34,703 nt of DNA from Chloroflexota bacterium (GTDB lineage Bacteria; Chloroflexota; Chloroflexia; Chloroflexales; Chloroflexaceae), in NCBI GenBank assembly GCA_013388805.1, contig JACAEO010000087.1, positions 1 through 34,703 on the forward strand, given 5' to 3'. Each line of letters opens with the position of its first letter. Positions within the stretch are counted from its first letter, which is position 1. Positions 26,057 to 34,676 of this stretch are shown one piece after another. The notes under the pieces were generated by a model. That model made no database searches. It was not told the origin of the DNA and saw only the letters and a program-made list of their open reading frames with translations. The translations under genes were made by a program, and so were the position numbers.

Positions 26057-26266
26057 GCGTTCCTCTTCAACCAGTCAGGTGATCCGGCGCGCTATTTGTG
26101 CGAAACCACTAATTACAATCAAACAGATTGTGCAAAGTATCCAATGTGATCGCGAAATGCGCTGTAATTGTACGATACTCCACGCCGTTGTTGTGCCTAA
26201 CCAGGCAATATAACTTCGGAAACGCGAGGGTTAAGAAAAAACAACTCTAAACACCCGATTAATCTG
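26057..26266. promoter_or_regulatory. AT-richer divergent control region between malQ and the nif operon
   Basis: This stretch is markedly richer in A/T than the rest of the window and carries no gene. It contains small inverted repeats (CAATC/GATTG at about 26116-26130; GCCT-AACC-AGGC at about 26196-26207) and an A-tract near 26234. The malQ promoter must lie here, but I could not settle on one hexamer pair. I did not find a convincing sigma-54 -24/-12 site or a TGT-N10-ACA NifA site. Confidence 0.4.
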
Positions 26267-26295
26267 TTGTGCTCGGTGAGCAGTGGTGATATAGT
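26267..26295 (+). promoter_or_regulatory. Probable nif operon promoter
   Basis: TTGTGC (26267-26272), 17 nt, TATAGT (26290-26295). This sigma-70-like pair would start transcription near 26302 and give a leader of about 574 nt before nifH. A promoter closer to nifH is not excluded. Confidence 0.5.
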
Positions 26296-26569
26296 CGCTG
26301 CAAGTTCAACCACGACAGCACCAACCCCCCAGGAAATGGCGGTAGAGAATAGCGAGGTTCTCTACCCGGCCTACCCCGAGCAGCAAGGGCGTAGTGGATC
26401 AGCGTTGCCCTTCCCCGCAGAGATGCACCCGATTGGCCCGTAGGCCAGCTCCGCACTGAGCGGCGCCGCCCGACCCGTGCAGCTTCCCCATGGTGGCGAG
26501 CGCTGCGGCGGCTCCCCGCTGGCGTGCGTGTGCGCCCGGCCAACTCCGGGCTGGCTTCCCCTCAGGAGT

Positions 26570-26630
26570 GGTCCCCGTGCCGCTGGCACCGGCCGGGGAC
26601 CCGAGCAGCGGCGGCGTGAGCGCCGATGCG
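26570..26630 (+). ncRNA. Tandem structured RNA element, copy 1, nifH leader
   Basis: Outer stem GGTCCCC (26570-26576) with GGGGACC (26595-26601). Inside it is the hairpin GTGCC-GCT-GGCAC (26577-26589) and an unpaired CGGCC. Then come CAGCGGCGGCGTGAG (26606-26620), two variable bases and CCGATGCG (26623-26630). A GGCG-TGAG-CGCC mini-hairpin can form in the 3' part. It matches no riboswitch class I can recall. Called from internal comparison with copy 2 only. Confidence 0.55.
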
Positions 26631-26685
26631 GCGACATCATACCACATGTCCCCCATCCCCGCGCACGCACCGCATCCCAATCAAC

Positions 26686-27697
<1,012 letters not shown>

Positions 27698-27717
27698 GGT
27701 CGCGCCGGAGAGCGATC

Positions 27718-27823
27718 GTGCATCCGGCAGGTTCGTGCCAGCGAGCGCCTGGGAGGGTAATCCCGCTCAGCCATCCTCCTCCTCCTCCCCAGCCATTCGG
27801 GTAAGAACGGGTGCCGGATGCAC
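27718..27823. mobile_element. MITE-like inverted-repeat element in the nifH-nifB gap
   Basis: GTGCATCCGGCA (27718-27729) and TGCCGGATGCAC (27812-27823) are perfect 12-bp inverted ends. They match the ends of the element at 2639-2813, and the similarity runs into flanking bases (GTTC inside the left end; ACCA outside the right). Inside, GAGCG/CGCTC (27743-27768) pairs over a GGGA/TCCC core, followed by a TCC-rich run at 27772-27789 that could mask AGGAG-like sites. Transcribed, it would form a large stem between nifH and nifBDK. Confidence 0.55.
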
Positions 27824-27838
27824 CATCTGGAGAGCATG

Positions 27839-28750
27839 ATGAACACGCAGTCCCCCGCAGGCTGTGCCGGCAGTTGCATCACAAAGGTGGATCTCGACAC
27901 CCACCCCTGCTACAGCCGCGCGGCCCACTTTCGCTTCGGGCGCATCCACGTGCCGGTGGCGCCGCGCTGCAACATCAAGTGCAACTACTGCATCCGCAAG
28001 TATGCCTGCCCCAACGAGAATCGCCCTGGCGTCACCATGCGCGTGGTCTCGCCCGACGAGGCCCTCGCCACGGTGCGCGCAGCGATCGCCCGCGACGCGC
28101 GCCTGAAGGTGCTTGGCGTGGCCGGCCCCGGCGACGCTCTGGCCAACGACGCCACGCTCGCCACCTTCGAGCGCGCCCGCGACGAATTTCCACAACTCAT
28201 CCGCTGCCTCTCGACCAACGGCCTGCTGCTGCCCGACCGCATTGACGCCATCGAACGCGCCGGGATCACCACCCTCACCATCACCATCAATGCCGTGGAC
28301 CCGGCGATCGGTGAGCAGATCTACGAACACGTGCGCTACAAGGGTAAAACCTACCGGGGCCGCGCCGCCTTTGAACTGCTGCACCACAACCAGATGGCAG
28401 GGCTGCGCGAGGCGGCCTGGCGCGGCATGGTTGTCAAGGTCAACTCGGTGCTGATCCCGGGGGTCAACGACCAGCATATGCCCGCCATCGCCCGCGCGGT
28501 CAAGGACAACGGCGCCTACATGATGAACATCATCCCGATGTTGCCCCTGGCGAAGTTCGCCCATCTACCCGAACCAACCCTCGACCAGGTCAACCAGATC
28601 CGCAACGCCTGCGCGCCGATCATCGATCAGTTCCGCAACTGCACCCGCTGCCGGGCCGACGCCATCGGTGTCCCTGGTGAGGAAGGCTGTGGCACGGGCG
28701 CGAGCGTCTGCGTGCCGAAGTTCCTGGCTCGGAAAGGAGATCTGGCATGA
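27839..28750 (+). CDS. nifB: Nitrogenase cofactor biosynthesis radical SAM protein NifB
   Basis: Radical SAM enzyme that builds NifB-co, the Fe-S-C core common to all nitrogenase cofactors. Key features: HPC motif (22-24), radical SAM cysteines C44-x3-C48-x2-C51 in CNIKCNYC, RKYACPNENRPGV, VAGPGDALAN, the accessory FRNCTRCRADAIG near 265-280 and a short C-terminus. At about 303 residues it lacks the C-terminal NifX-like domain of proteobacterial NifB. Start: ATG at 27839 with GGAGAG at 27829-27834. The ATG at 27818 lies in the arm of an inverted repeat with no ribosome binding site; 27836 is an alternative. The stop overlaps the nifD start (ATGA, 28747-28750), so the two are translationally coupled. 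Confidence 0.94.
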   Translation: MNTQSPAGCAGSCITKVDLDTHPCYSRAAHFRFGRIHVPVAPRCNIKCNYCIRKYACPNENRPGVTMRVVSPDEALATVRAAIARDARLKVLGVAGPGDALANDATLATFERARDEFPQLIRCLSTNGLLLPDRIDAIERAGITTLTITINAVDPAIGEQIYEHVRYKGKTYRGRAAFELLHHNQMAGLREAAWRGMVVKVNSVLIPGVNDQHMPAIARAVKDNGAYMMNIIPMLPLAKFAHLPEPTLDQVNQIRNACAPIIDQFRNCTRCRADAIGVPGEEGCGTGASVCVPKFLARKGDLA

Positions 28751-30174
28751 AGTTCACCTGTAATCAGACGCTGCCCGAGCGGGCGATCCATATCGCGCTC
28801 AAAGGCCCGGACGGAGCATGCCAGCGCGGTGACGGCTCCGGCTGTTTCATCGCCAGCAATTCGGCCACCACCCCCGGCGATATGACCGAGCGCGGCTGCA
28901 CCTACGCCGGCTGCCGCGGCGTGGTCGGCGGTCCGGTGAAGGACGTTATTCAGCTGACCCATGGACCGATCGGCTGCGCCTTCTTCTCGTGGGGCTACCG
29001 GCCGCACCTCGCCGACAGCGACTTCCACATGAAGTACACCTTCGTCTCGGACATGAATGAGACGAATATCGTCTTCGGCGGCGAGAAGAAGCTGCTGCAG
29101 TGCATCATCGAGGCAAGCAATGAATTTCCGGAGGCCAAGGGCGTCTTCATCTACAACACCTGCTCGACGGCGCTGATCGGCGACGATGGGCGCGACGTGG
29201 CCAAGCAGGCTGAAGAGCTGATCGGCAAGCCGGTGGTCTTCTTCGAGTGCGAGGGCTTCAAGGGCGTGAGCCAGTCGATGGGCCACCACGTCGGCAACGA
29301 GACGATCTTCCGCCAGCTGGTCGGCTCGGTCGAGCCGGAGGGCGACTTCAGCCGCGCGATCAACATCATCGGCGACTATAACATCAAGAACGACCTGCGC
29401 ACCTTCGAGTACCTCTTCGAGGCGATCGGCGTCAAGATCCTCACGCGCTTCACTGGCAATGTCTCGGTGGACGAGTTGAAGATCATGCACAAAGCCACGC
29501 TCAACGTCGTCCACTGCCAGCGCTCGGCGACCTACATCGCCGATATGATGCGCGATAAGTATGGCACGCCCTACATCAACGTGACGCTCTGGGGCATCAA
29601 GCACATGTCCGAGGCGCTGCGCGCAACCGCTGCCTTCTTTGGGCTGGAAGCCGAGGCCGAGGCGGTGATCGCGCGTGAACTGGCCGCCATCCAGCCGAAG
29701 ATCGACGCCTATCGCCAGCGGCTGCAGGGCAAGACGGTCTTCATCTACCAGGGTGGCCCGCGCGCCTGGCACTGGATCGAACTGCTGCGCGAGCTCGGCA
29801 TGGAGACGATGACCGCGGCCACCACCTTTGGCCACGACGATGACTACCAGAAGATCTTCGACCAGCTCAGCCCGGGCGCGCTGATGGTCGACAACCCCAA
29901 CGTGCCCGAGATCGAGGAGATCCTGCGCGATCGCCGGCCCGACCTGTTCATCTCCGGTAACAAGGAGAAGTACGTCGCCTACAAGCTGGGCGTGCCCTTC
30001 GTCAATGGCCACACCTATGACACGGGACCGTATGCCGGTTTTGTGGGCATGCTCAACTTCGCCCGCGACATCGACAAGGCGCTGCACGCGCCGATCTGGC
30101 AGACCCTGCGTACGCGAGCCCGGCCCGCGCCGGTAGCGCACCACACGAGCCACGGGTTCGAGGAGGTCGTTTAA
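28747..30174 (+). CDS. nifD: Nitrogenase catalytic component alpha chain, Vnf/Anf-like
   Basis: The subunit that holds the active-site cofactor and reduces N2. P-cluster cysteines C51, C77 and C139; cofactor ligands C257 (LNVVHCQRS) and H422 (VNGHTYDTGPY); active-site Q176 and H180 in GVSQSMGHH. These align with C62, C88, C154, C275, H442, Q191 and H195 of Azotobacter NifD. At 475 residues, with HMKYTFVSDMNETNIVFGGEKKL, CSTALIGDD and GGPRAWHW, it reads more like AnfD/VnfD than molybdenum NifD (judged by eye from remembered sequences). No anfG/vnfG gene follows. ATG at 28747 overlaps the nifB stop and has AAAGGAGA upstream; its stop abuts the nifK ATG. Confidence 0.94.
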   Translation: MKFTCNQTLPERAIHIALKGPDGACQRGDGSGCFIASNSATTPGDMTERGCTYAGCRGVVGGPVKDVIQLTHGPIGCAFFSWGYRPHLADSDFHMKYTFVSDMNETNIVFGGEKKLLQCIIEASNEFPEAKGVFIYNTCSTALIGDDGRDVAKQAEELIGKPVVFFECEGFKGVSQSMGHHVGNETIFRQLVGSVEPEGDFSRAINIIGDYNIKNDLRTFEYLFEAIGVKILTRFTGNVSVDELKIMHKATLNVVHCQRSATYIADMMRDKYGTPYINVTLWGIKHMSEALRATAAFFGLEAEAEAVIARELAAIQPKIDAYRQRLQGKTVFIYQGGPRAWHWIELLRELGMETMTAATTFGHDDDYQKIFDQLSPGALMVDNPNVPEIEEILRDRRPDLFISGNKEKYVAYKLGVPFVNGHTYDTGPYAGFVGMLNFARDIDKALHAPIWQTLRTRARPAPVAHHTSHGFEEVV

Positions 30175-31593
30175 ATGAGCTACATCAGCAAACAAGAACG
30201 AGCGGTCGCGATCAACCCGACGCGCTCATGCGCTCCGATCGGGGCCATGCTCGCCAACTATGGCATCCACGGGGCGATCACGATCAACCATGGCTCGCAG
30301 GGCTGCGCCACCTACCCGCGCCACCAGATGGCCCGCCACTTCCGCGAGCCGGTGGAGGTGGCGACCACCTCGCTCAGTGAGAAGACCACCGTCTATGGCG
30401 GGAAGGGCAACCTGCTGGCCGCGCTCAAGAACATCGTGGAGCGCTTCCATCCTACGCTGATCATGGTCTGCTCAACCTGCCTCTCCGAGACGATCGGCGA
30501 CGACATCCCCGGCGTGATCGACGAGTTCCTCGACAAGCACCCCGAGGTGACTATTCCGATCCTCTCGGTCAAGACGCCCTCGTACATCGGCAACCACACC
30601 ACCGGCTTCGACAACTTCCTCAAGGAGATCGCTAACAACCTGCCGGAGCGACGCAAGAAGAAGGGCGAGACCAACGGCAAGATCAACATGATCCCGGGCT
30701 GGGTCAACCCTGGCGACATCCGCGAGCTGAAGCACATACTGCGCGAGATGGGCCTGCACGGGGTCTGGCTGACGGACTACTCGGAGACGCTCGACGGCGG
30801 CTACTACGAGCCGCGCCCGCACGTTGCGCGTGGCGGCACCACCATCGAGGAGCTGCGCAGTTCCTCGAAGTCGCTGGCCACGGTGGCGCTGCAGCGCCAC
30901 GTGGGCGGCGAGGCGGCCCACATCTACGAGCGGCGCTACAACGTGCCGGCCCACGTGCTGACCATGCCGATCGGCCTGGCGAACACCGACGCCCTCGTCG
31001 ATACGCTGACCGAGATCACCGACCATCCCGTTCCCGAGACGCTGCAGGTGGAACGCGCCCGGCTGCTCGACGCCCTGGTCGATACGCACATGTTTACCAC
31101 CGGGCTGCGGGTGGCCCTCTATGGCGACCCGGACCTGCTCGAGGGCCTGGTGGGCCTGGTGGCCGAGATGGGCATGACCCCGGCCTACGTACTGACCGCT
31201 GCCGACAACGGGCCGTGGGGCGAGCGCATGGTCGAGTTGAGCGAGGAGCTTGGCGTCGAGAGCGAGATCATCCTCAAGGGTGATTTGCACGAATTGCACA
31301 AGCGGATCAAGGCCCGGCCGGTGGACCTGCTGATCGGCCACTCGAAGGGCAAGTTCATCGCCGATGCCGAGCGGATCCCGCTGCTGCGGGTCGGCTTCCC
31401 GGTCGAGGATCGCTTTGGCTACCACCGGCGCGCCATCGTTGGCTACAACGGCGCGATCGCCCTGGTCGACGAGATCACCAACCTGATCTTCGAGCGCAAA
31501 GCCAGCGCGGTGGTCAGCAATACGCTGCTGGAGCTAGGCGTCGAAGGGCCGAGCAACGTGCCGATCGCCGTGTGCAACGGCAGCGCCGCCTGA
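30175..31593 (+). CDS. nifK: Nitrogenase catalytic component beta chain, Vnf/Anf-like
   Basis: Partner of NifD in the alpha2-beta2 component; it shares the P-cluster. Ligands C19 (NPTRSCAPIGA), C44 (GSQGCATYPRH) and C102 (CSTCLSETIGDD) have the same spacing as Azotobacter C70, C95 and C153. The roughly 50-residue N-terminal arm of molybdenum NifK is missing. Segments such as INMIPGWVNPGDIRELKHILREM, TTIEELRSS and LIGHSKGKFIADAERIPLLRVGFP resemble AnfK. 472 residues. The ATG directly follows the nifD stop, with AGGAGG at 30161-30166. Last gene of the operon: there is no nifE, nifN, nifX, nifV or G subunit up to the window end. Confidence 0.94.
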   Translation: MSYISKQERAVAINPTRSCAPIGAMLANYGIHGAITINHGSQGCATYPRHQMARHFREPVEVATTSLSEKTTVYGGKGNLLAALKNIVERFHPTLIMVCSTCLSETIGDDIPGVIDEFLDKHPEVTIPILSVKTPSYIGNHTTGFDNFLKEIANNLPERRKKKGETNGKINMIPGWVNPGDIRELKHILREMGLHGVWLTDYSETLDGGYYEPRPHVARGGTTIEELRSSSKSLATVALQRHVGGEAAHIYERRYNVPAHVLTMPIGLANTDALVDTLTEITDHPVPETLQVERARLLDALVDTHMFTTGLRVALYGDPDLLEGLVGLVAEMGMTPAYVLTAADNGPWGERMVELSEELGVESEIILKGDLHELHKRIKARPVDLLIGHSKGKFIADAERIPLLRVGFPVEDRFGYHRRAIVGYNGAIALVDEITNLIFERKASAVVSNTLLELGVEGPSNVPIAVCNGSAA

Positions 31594-31623
31594 GGGACGT
31601 GACGAGTGATATCAAGTGGAATG

Positions 31624-31697
31624 GGCAATCCCGCATTGTCCCGCTCATCTCCACAGCTCGACAGCTCCATACAGGGCTTTGTCGAGCTGTGGAGATG
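31624..31697 (+). terminator. Hairpins after nifK, including an 18-bp perfect stem
   Basis: Thirty bases past the nifK stop a small bulged stem (GGGCAAT with ATTGTCCC, 31624-31643) is followed by an 18-bp perfect inverted repeat (31646-31663 with 31680-31697, starting CATCTCCACAGC) around a 16-nt loop. The arms belong to the CTCCACAG repeat family. There is no T-run, so it may protect the nif mRNA 3' end or terminate with Rho rather than act as a standard intrinsic terminator. Confidence 0.55.
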
Positions 31698-31747
31698 TGG
31701 AGGTGTGGAGCAACGGTCAAGCGAGGACGCCTGATCCTGAACCATGC
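31694..31747. repeat. Dispersed repeat shared with the fni upstream region
   Basis: GATGTGGAGGTGTGGAGCAA and the following CGGTCA, then ATCCTG and ACCATGC, parallel the sequence at about 21756-21820. It occupies the gap between nifK and the small downstream gene. Confidence 0.55.
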
Positions 31748-31814
31748 GTAAGGGTCTTGAGTGGGGCTGCACCTGCGTATCCCGGATGTGCTATCAGCCC
31801 AGGAGGATCACCCG

Positions 31815-32027
31815 ATGCACGATGCGTTCGACGATGATGTGGCCGAGCGTGCAGAATTGACAACCATCAACGCCTACGGCGAGTACCTCTGCGTCGAGCA
31901 CACAGGCGGGCCACGCTACATCTACCGCCGCGTCCGGCCCGGGGCGCGCCCGCACCCGCTGATCAGCAGCATGGTGTACGCTGGAAGCGTCTATGGTCTG
32001 GTGTCAATCGAGGATGAGAAGGAGTAA
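31815..32027 (+). CDS. Small protein of unknown function downstream of nifK
   Basis: A 70-residue acidic-start protein (MHDAFDDDVAERAEL) with a beta-rich middle (YGEYLCVEHTGGPRYIYRRV) and SSMVYAGSVYGLVSIEDEKE at the end. One cysteine; no signal peptide or membrane helix. The ATG at 31815 has a perfect AGGAGG (31801-31806) 8 nt upstream, which is the main evidence that it is a gene; upstream in-frame codons fall before that site. I do not recognise the family. It lies 221 bp after nifK beyond a large hairpin, so a link with nitrogen fixation is unproven. Confidence 0.6.
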   Translation: MHDAFDDDVAERAELTTINAYGEYLCVEHTGGPRYIYRRVRPGARPHPLISSMVYAGSVYGLVSIEDEKE

Positions 32028-32056
32028 CCACGGGGCATTCCACAACGCCGCCCTGC

Positions 32057-33208
32057 CTACCCCTTCACTGAACCGGCCAGCAGACCGCGCACGAAGAAGC
32101 GCTGCAGGGAGAAGAAGACGAGCAGCGGGATGAGCATCGAGATGAAGGCGCCCGCGGTGAGCACGTGCCAGTCCTGGCCGCGCGAGCCAACCATGTCGGC
32201 CAGGCGCATGGTCAGCACCTGCACATTGGGCTGCGCGCCGATGAAGATCAGGGCCACCAGGTAGTCGTTCCAGACCCAGAGGAACTGGAAGATCGCGAAG
32301 GAGGCGAGGGCCGGCACCGAGAGTGGCAGGATCAGGCGCGTGAAGATCGTGAAGTGCGAGGCGCCGTCGATGAAGGCCGACTCGAGCAGGTCGCGCGGGA
32401 GCTGGCTGATGTAGTTGTAGAGCAGGTAGGTGGCCAGCGGCAGGCCGAAGCCGGTGTGGGCCAGCCAGACTGCCATATAGGTGCCGTTGAGGTCGAGGCG
32501 CACGAAGTCGCGCAACAGCGGCACCAGGGCCACCTGTAGTGGCACAACCAGCAGCGCCACCACGACGGTGAAGAGCAGGAAGCGACCCGGGAAGCGCATC
32601 CAGGCGAAGCCGTAGGCGGCGAAGGCGGCGATCAGGATGGGGATGACCGTCGAAGGGATGACTACGGCGATGTTGTTGATCAGCACGCCCCAGAGGTCCT
32701 CGCCCGACTCGACCACCCGGTTGCCGGCGGCGTCGGTGTAGACATACTCGCGCCCGCCGGTGACGATGCGATAGTTCTCGAGGGTGAAGTTGGTATTCAT
32801 CGCCCAGGCCTGGCCCTGCACCGCGATCAGCCGCCCGCGCCGGTTTTCCCAGGTGATCGTGCGGCCATCGGGCAGGATCACGCCCTGGGCGATCTGGTCG
32901 GCGGTGTAGGTGCCGCCGCCAAGCTCGGCGGGCAGCGTGAGCGGGGCGCGCAGATCGGTCTCGGCGGGCAGCTGGATGGTCGCGACGGTGAGCGTTTCGC
33001 GGTGGGGCAGCACCGTCCACCAGCCTGAGGTGCGGATAGCGTCGCGGTCGCGGAAGGAGGAGACTAGCAGGCCGATAGTCGGGATGGTCCAGACGAGGCA
33101 GATCACGGCGAGCAGGGTGTTATGGAGGGTGCCCCAGCGAGGGTGCAGCAGCCCGGGCTGGTGGTGACGCGGGCAGGCCCGGCAGGGGTTATAATATGCT
33201 GGTCTCAC
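32057..33208 (-). CDS. Carbohydrate ABC transporter permease, MalG type, with an enlarged first periplasmic loop
   Basis: Inner-membrane subunit of a sugar importer. TM1 is TLLAVICLVWTIPTIGLLVSSF. After a long loop come TM segments WGVLINNIAVVIPSTVIPILIAAFAAYGFAWM, FLLFTVVVALLVVPLQVALVPLL, a middle helix, FAIFQFLWVWNDYLVALIFI and the C-terminal ISMLIPLLVFFSLQRFFVRGLLAGSVKG. The EAA loop reads LLESAFIDGASHFTIFTRLILPLSVPAL, so the ATPase contact is present. The TM1-TM2 loop is about 120 residues with a beta-rich insert (TWENRRGRLIAVQGQAWAMN), far longer than in MalG. No good start is visible: in-frame GTGs lie at 33208 (used) and 33106 (inside TM1), neither with a ribosome binding site. No partner genes lie beside it on its 3' side. 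Confidence 0.82.
   Translation of the reverse strand: MRPAYYNPCRACPRHHQPGLLHPRWGTLHNTLLAVICLVWTIPTIGLLVSSFRDRDAIRTSGWWTVLPHRETLTVATIQLPAETDLRAPLTLPAELGGGTYTADQIAQGVILPDGRTITWENRRGRLIAVQGQAWAMNTNFTLENYRIVTGGREYVYTDAAGNRVVESGEDLWGVLINNIAVVIPSTVIPILIAAFAAYGFAWMRFPGRFLLFTVVVALLVVPLQVALVPLLRDFVRLDLNGTYMAVWLAHTGFGLPLATYLLYNYISQLPRDLLESAFIDGASHFTIFTRLILPLSVPALASFAIFQFLWVWNDYLVALIFIGAQPNVQVLTMRLADMVGSRGQDWHVLTAGAFISMLIPLLVFFSLQRFFVRGLLAGSVKG
33190..33195 (+). promoter_or_regulatory. -10 box of the apt promoter
   Basis: A consensus TATAAT lies 40 bp before the apt ATG. The -35 region is poor (GTGACG, 33164-33169, with a 20-nt spacer). The AT-rich patch could also serve the divergent permease gene. 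Confidence 0.5.
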
Positions 33209-33235
33209 ATCACGCGCTGTGATCCGGGAGGAGCC

Positions 33236-33757
33236 ATGACCAGCAACGACCTGGCGAGCCTGGTGCGCAACATCCCCGACTTTCCCCAGCCGGGCATTCA
33301 ATTCAAGGATATCACCACCCTGATCGGCAACGGCCCGGCCTTCAACCAGGTGATCAGCACCATGGTGGAGCGCTATCGCAACGCCGGCATCGAGGCGGTG
33401 GCGGGCGTCGAATCGCGCGGCTTCATCTTCAGCGCGCCGATCGCGCTGCAACTGGGCGTGGGCCTGGTGCCGGTGCGCAAGCCGGGCAAGTTGCCCGCCG
33501 ACACCTACCAGATCGAGTACGAGCTCGAGTATGGCTCCAACAAGCTGGAAATCCACCGCGACGCCCTCACGCCCGGCGCCCGCGTGTTGCTGGTTGACGA
33601 CCTGCTCGCAACTGGCGGCACGATCCTGGCGGCGAGCCAGCTGATCGAGCGGGCCGGTGGCAGTGTGGCCGAGCTGGCCTTCGTGATCGAGCTGACCTTC
33701 CTCGGCGGGCGCGAGAAGCTCGCGGGCTACCCGGTCTTCTCGGTCATCCAGTACTGA
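33236..33757 (+). CDS. apt: Adenine phosphoribosyltransferase
   Basis: Purine salvage enzyme: adenine plus PRPP gives AMP. 173 residues, the usual length. Marks: LVRNIPDFPQPGIQFKDIT at the N-terminus, GVESRGFIFSAPIA, VPVRKPGKLPADT, the loop YELEYGSNKLEIHRDA and the PRPP-binding VLLVDDLLATGGTILAA. The ATG at 33236 is preceded by GGGAGGAG; an in-frame extension to 33122 would overlap the divergent permease and is rejected. Divergent from the permease gene. Confidence 0.97.
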   Translation: MTSNDLASLVRNIPDFPQPGIQFKDITTLIGNGPAFNQVISTMVERYRNAGIEAVAGVESRGFIFSAPIALQLGVGLVPVRKPGKLPADTYQIEYELEYGSNKLEIHRDALTPGARVLLVDDLLATGGTILAASQLIERAGGSVAELAFVIELTFLGGREKLAGYPVFSVIQY

Positions 33758-33868
33758 TGGTGGCCGCCGCGTCGCCTGGCGCCCCACCGCTGGATCGCGC
33801 CGGGCTCACCACCGCCGCCCTGGCCGATAGCTCCGCGACGCTGCTCGGTGGTACGTGTTCACATGTCT

Positions 33869-33931
33869 CCTGGGAGCAAGGGCAGCTTGCCCTCGTAGAC
33901 GTGACGAGGGCGGGACGCCCTCACTCCCAGG
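33869..33931. repeat. Inverted dispersed repeat between apt and ruvX
   Basis: CCTGGGAGCAAGGGC... (33869-33895) faces an imperfect inverted copy ending CACTCCCAGG (33905-33931) across a 9-nt loop. Single copies of the same family occur at 21831-21856. The 270-bp gap between apt and ruvX holds no credible gene; the frame crossing it is built on this repeat. Confidence 0.65.
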
Positions 33932-34027
33932 CGCGTGTGTCACCCCGAGTGTGCACACGTACGCTCGATGGGCGTGAGGGCCGCCCGGCGGCCACCCTCG
34001 CCGGTGTTTTGCAGCAAGCGCAGGGGC

Positions 34028-34462
34028 ATGCCACACGAACAGCGCATCCTCGGTCTGGACATCGGCGAGCGGCGCATTGGCGTAGCGCTGAGCGACGCTG
34101 AAGGCCGCCTGGCCACGCCACTGACCACCATCGCCGCGCGCCCGCCGGAGCAGGCGCTGCAGCGCATCGCGCGCCTGGTCCAGGAGCACCGCGTCGTGGC
34201 TCTGGTGGTCGGCCTGCCGCTGACCCTGCGCGGCGAGGTTGGCCCCCAGGCTGCGCTGGTGCAGCGCTTCGCCCTGCAGCTCGAGGAGCAGCTGGCGCTG
34301 CCCGTGCACCTCTTCGACGAACGCCTGACCACGGCCGCCGCCGACCAGTTGCTGCGTGAGCTGGGCGTCAAGCCCGAGAAGCGCAAACAGCAGATCGACC
34401 AGGTCGCCGCCGCGATCATTTTGCAAGATTTTCTCGATCAGCGGCGCAATCGCCCCGCGTAG
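34028..34462 (+). CDS. ruvX: Putative pre-16S rRNA nuclease / Holliday junction resolvase RuvX (YqgF)
   Basis: RNase H-fold nuclease, in E. coli required for 16S rRNA 5'-end maturation. 144 residues. The first acidic motif is GLDIGERRIGVALSD, the second VVGLPLTLRGEVG, then FDERLTTAAA and the late Asp in QIDQVAAAIILQDFL, so the active-site acids are in place. The ATG at 34028 gives the canonical N-terminus (PHEQRILGLDIG), although the ribosome binding site is poor (AGGGG close to the ATG); the frame stays open to 33935 through repeat sequence. Downstream of apt but 270 bp away. Confidence 0.92.
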   Translation: MPHEQRILGLDIGERRIGVALSDAEGRLATPLTTIAARPPEQALQRIARLVQEHRVVALVVGLPLTLRGEVGPQAALVQRFALQLEEQLALPVHLFDERLTTAAADQLLRELGVKPEKRKQQIDQVAAAIILQDFLDQRRNRPA

Positions 34463-34504
34463 CGCGGTTGCGGCCTGCTGGCAGTCTATCCCCCAGGCAG
34501 CGGG

Positions 34505-34552
34505 CTGCCGGGGCTCCGCCCCGGACCCCGCCGGAAGGCGGCGTTCCTGGCG
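34505..34552. repeat. GC-rich palindromic repeat downstream of ruvX
   Basis: CCGGGGC-TCC-GCCCCGG followed by CGCC-GGAA-GGCG forms two adjacent hairpins about 50 bp past the ruvX stop. Its style matches common dispersed intergenic repeats. It could terminate ruvX transcription, but no T-run follows. Confidence 0.4.
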
Positions 34553-34676
34553 GGACAGCCGGGGTGTCATGCCCGTGTCGCGGTCGGGGAAGGGCCGACC
34601 CCCGGCCACCCTGGCGCCGGGGCTGCGGCCGTGCCGCTCACCCACACGGAAGGATGAAAGCTTTGTTGTGTTGGCA

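Noticed and set aside
26577-26605. Sigma-54 promoter in the GCTGGCACCGG sequence
   Set aside because: The -24 GG is plausible but the -12 GC element (TTGCA/T) is missing in both copies.
28747-31593. Dark-operative protochlorophyllide reductase (bchN/bchB) instead of nifD/nifK
   Set aside because: The P-cluster cysteines in both subunits and the cofactor ligands C257 and H422 with Q176/H180 are those of nitrogenase, and nifB lies in the same operon.
33757-34101. 114-codon frame overlapping the end of apt
   Set aside because: It is built on the inverted dispersed repeat and overlaps the start of ruvX out of frame; there is no family resemblance.
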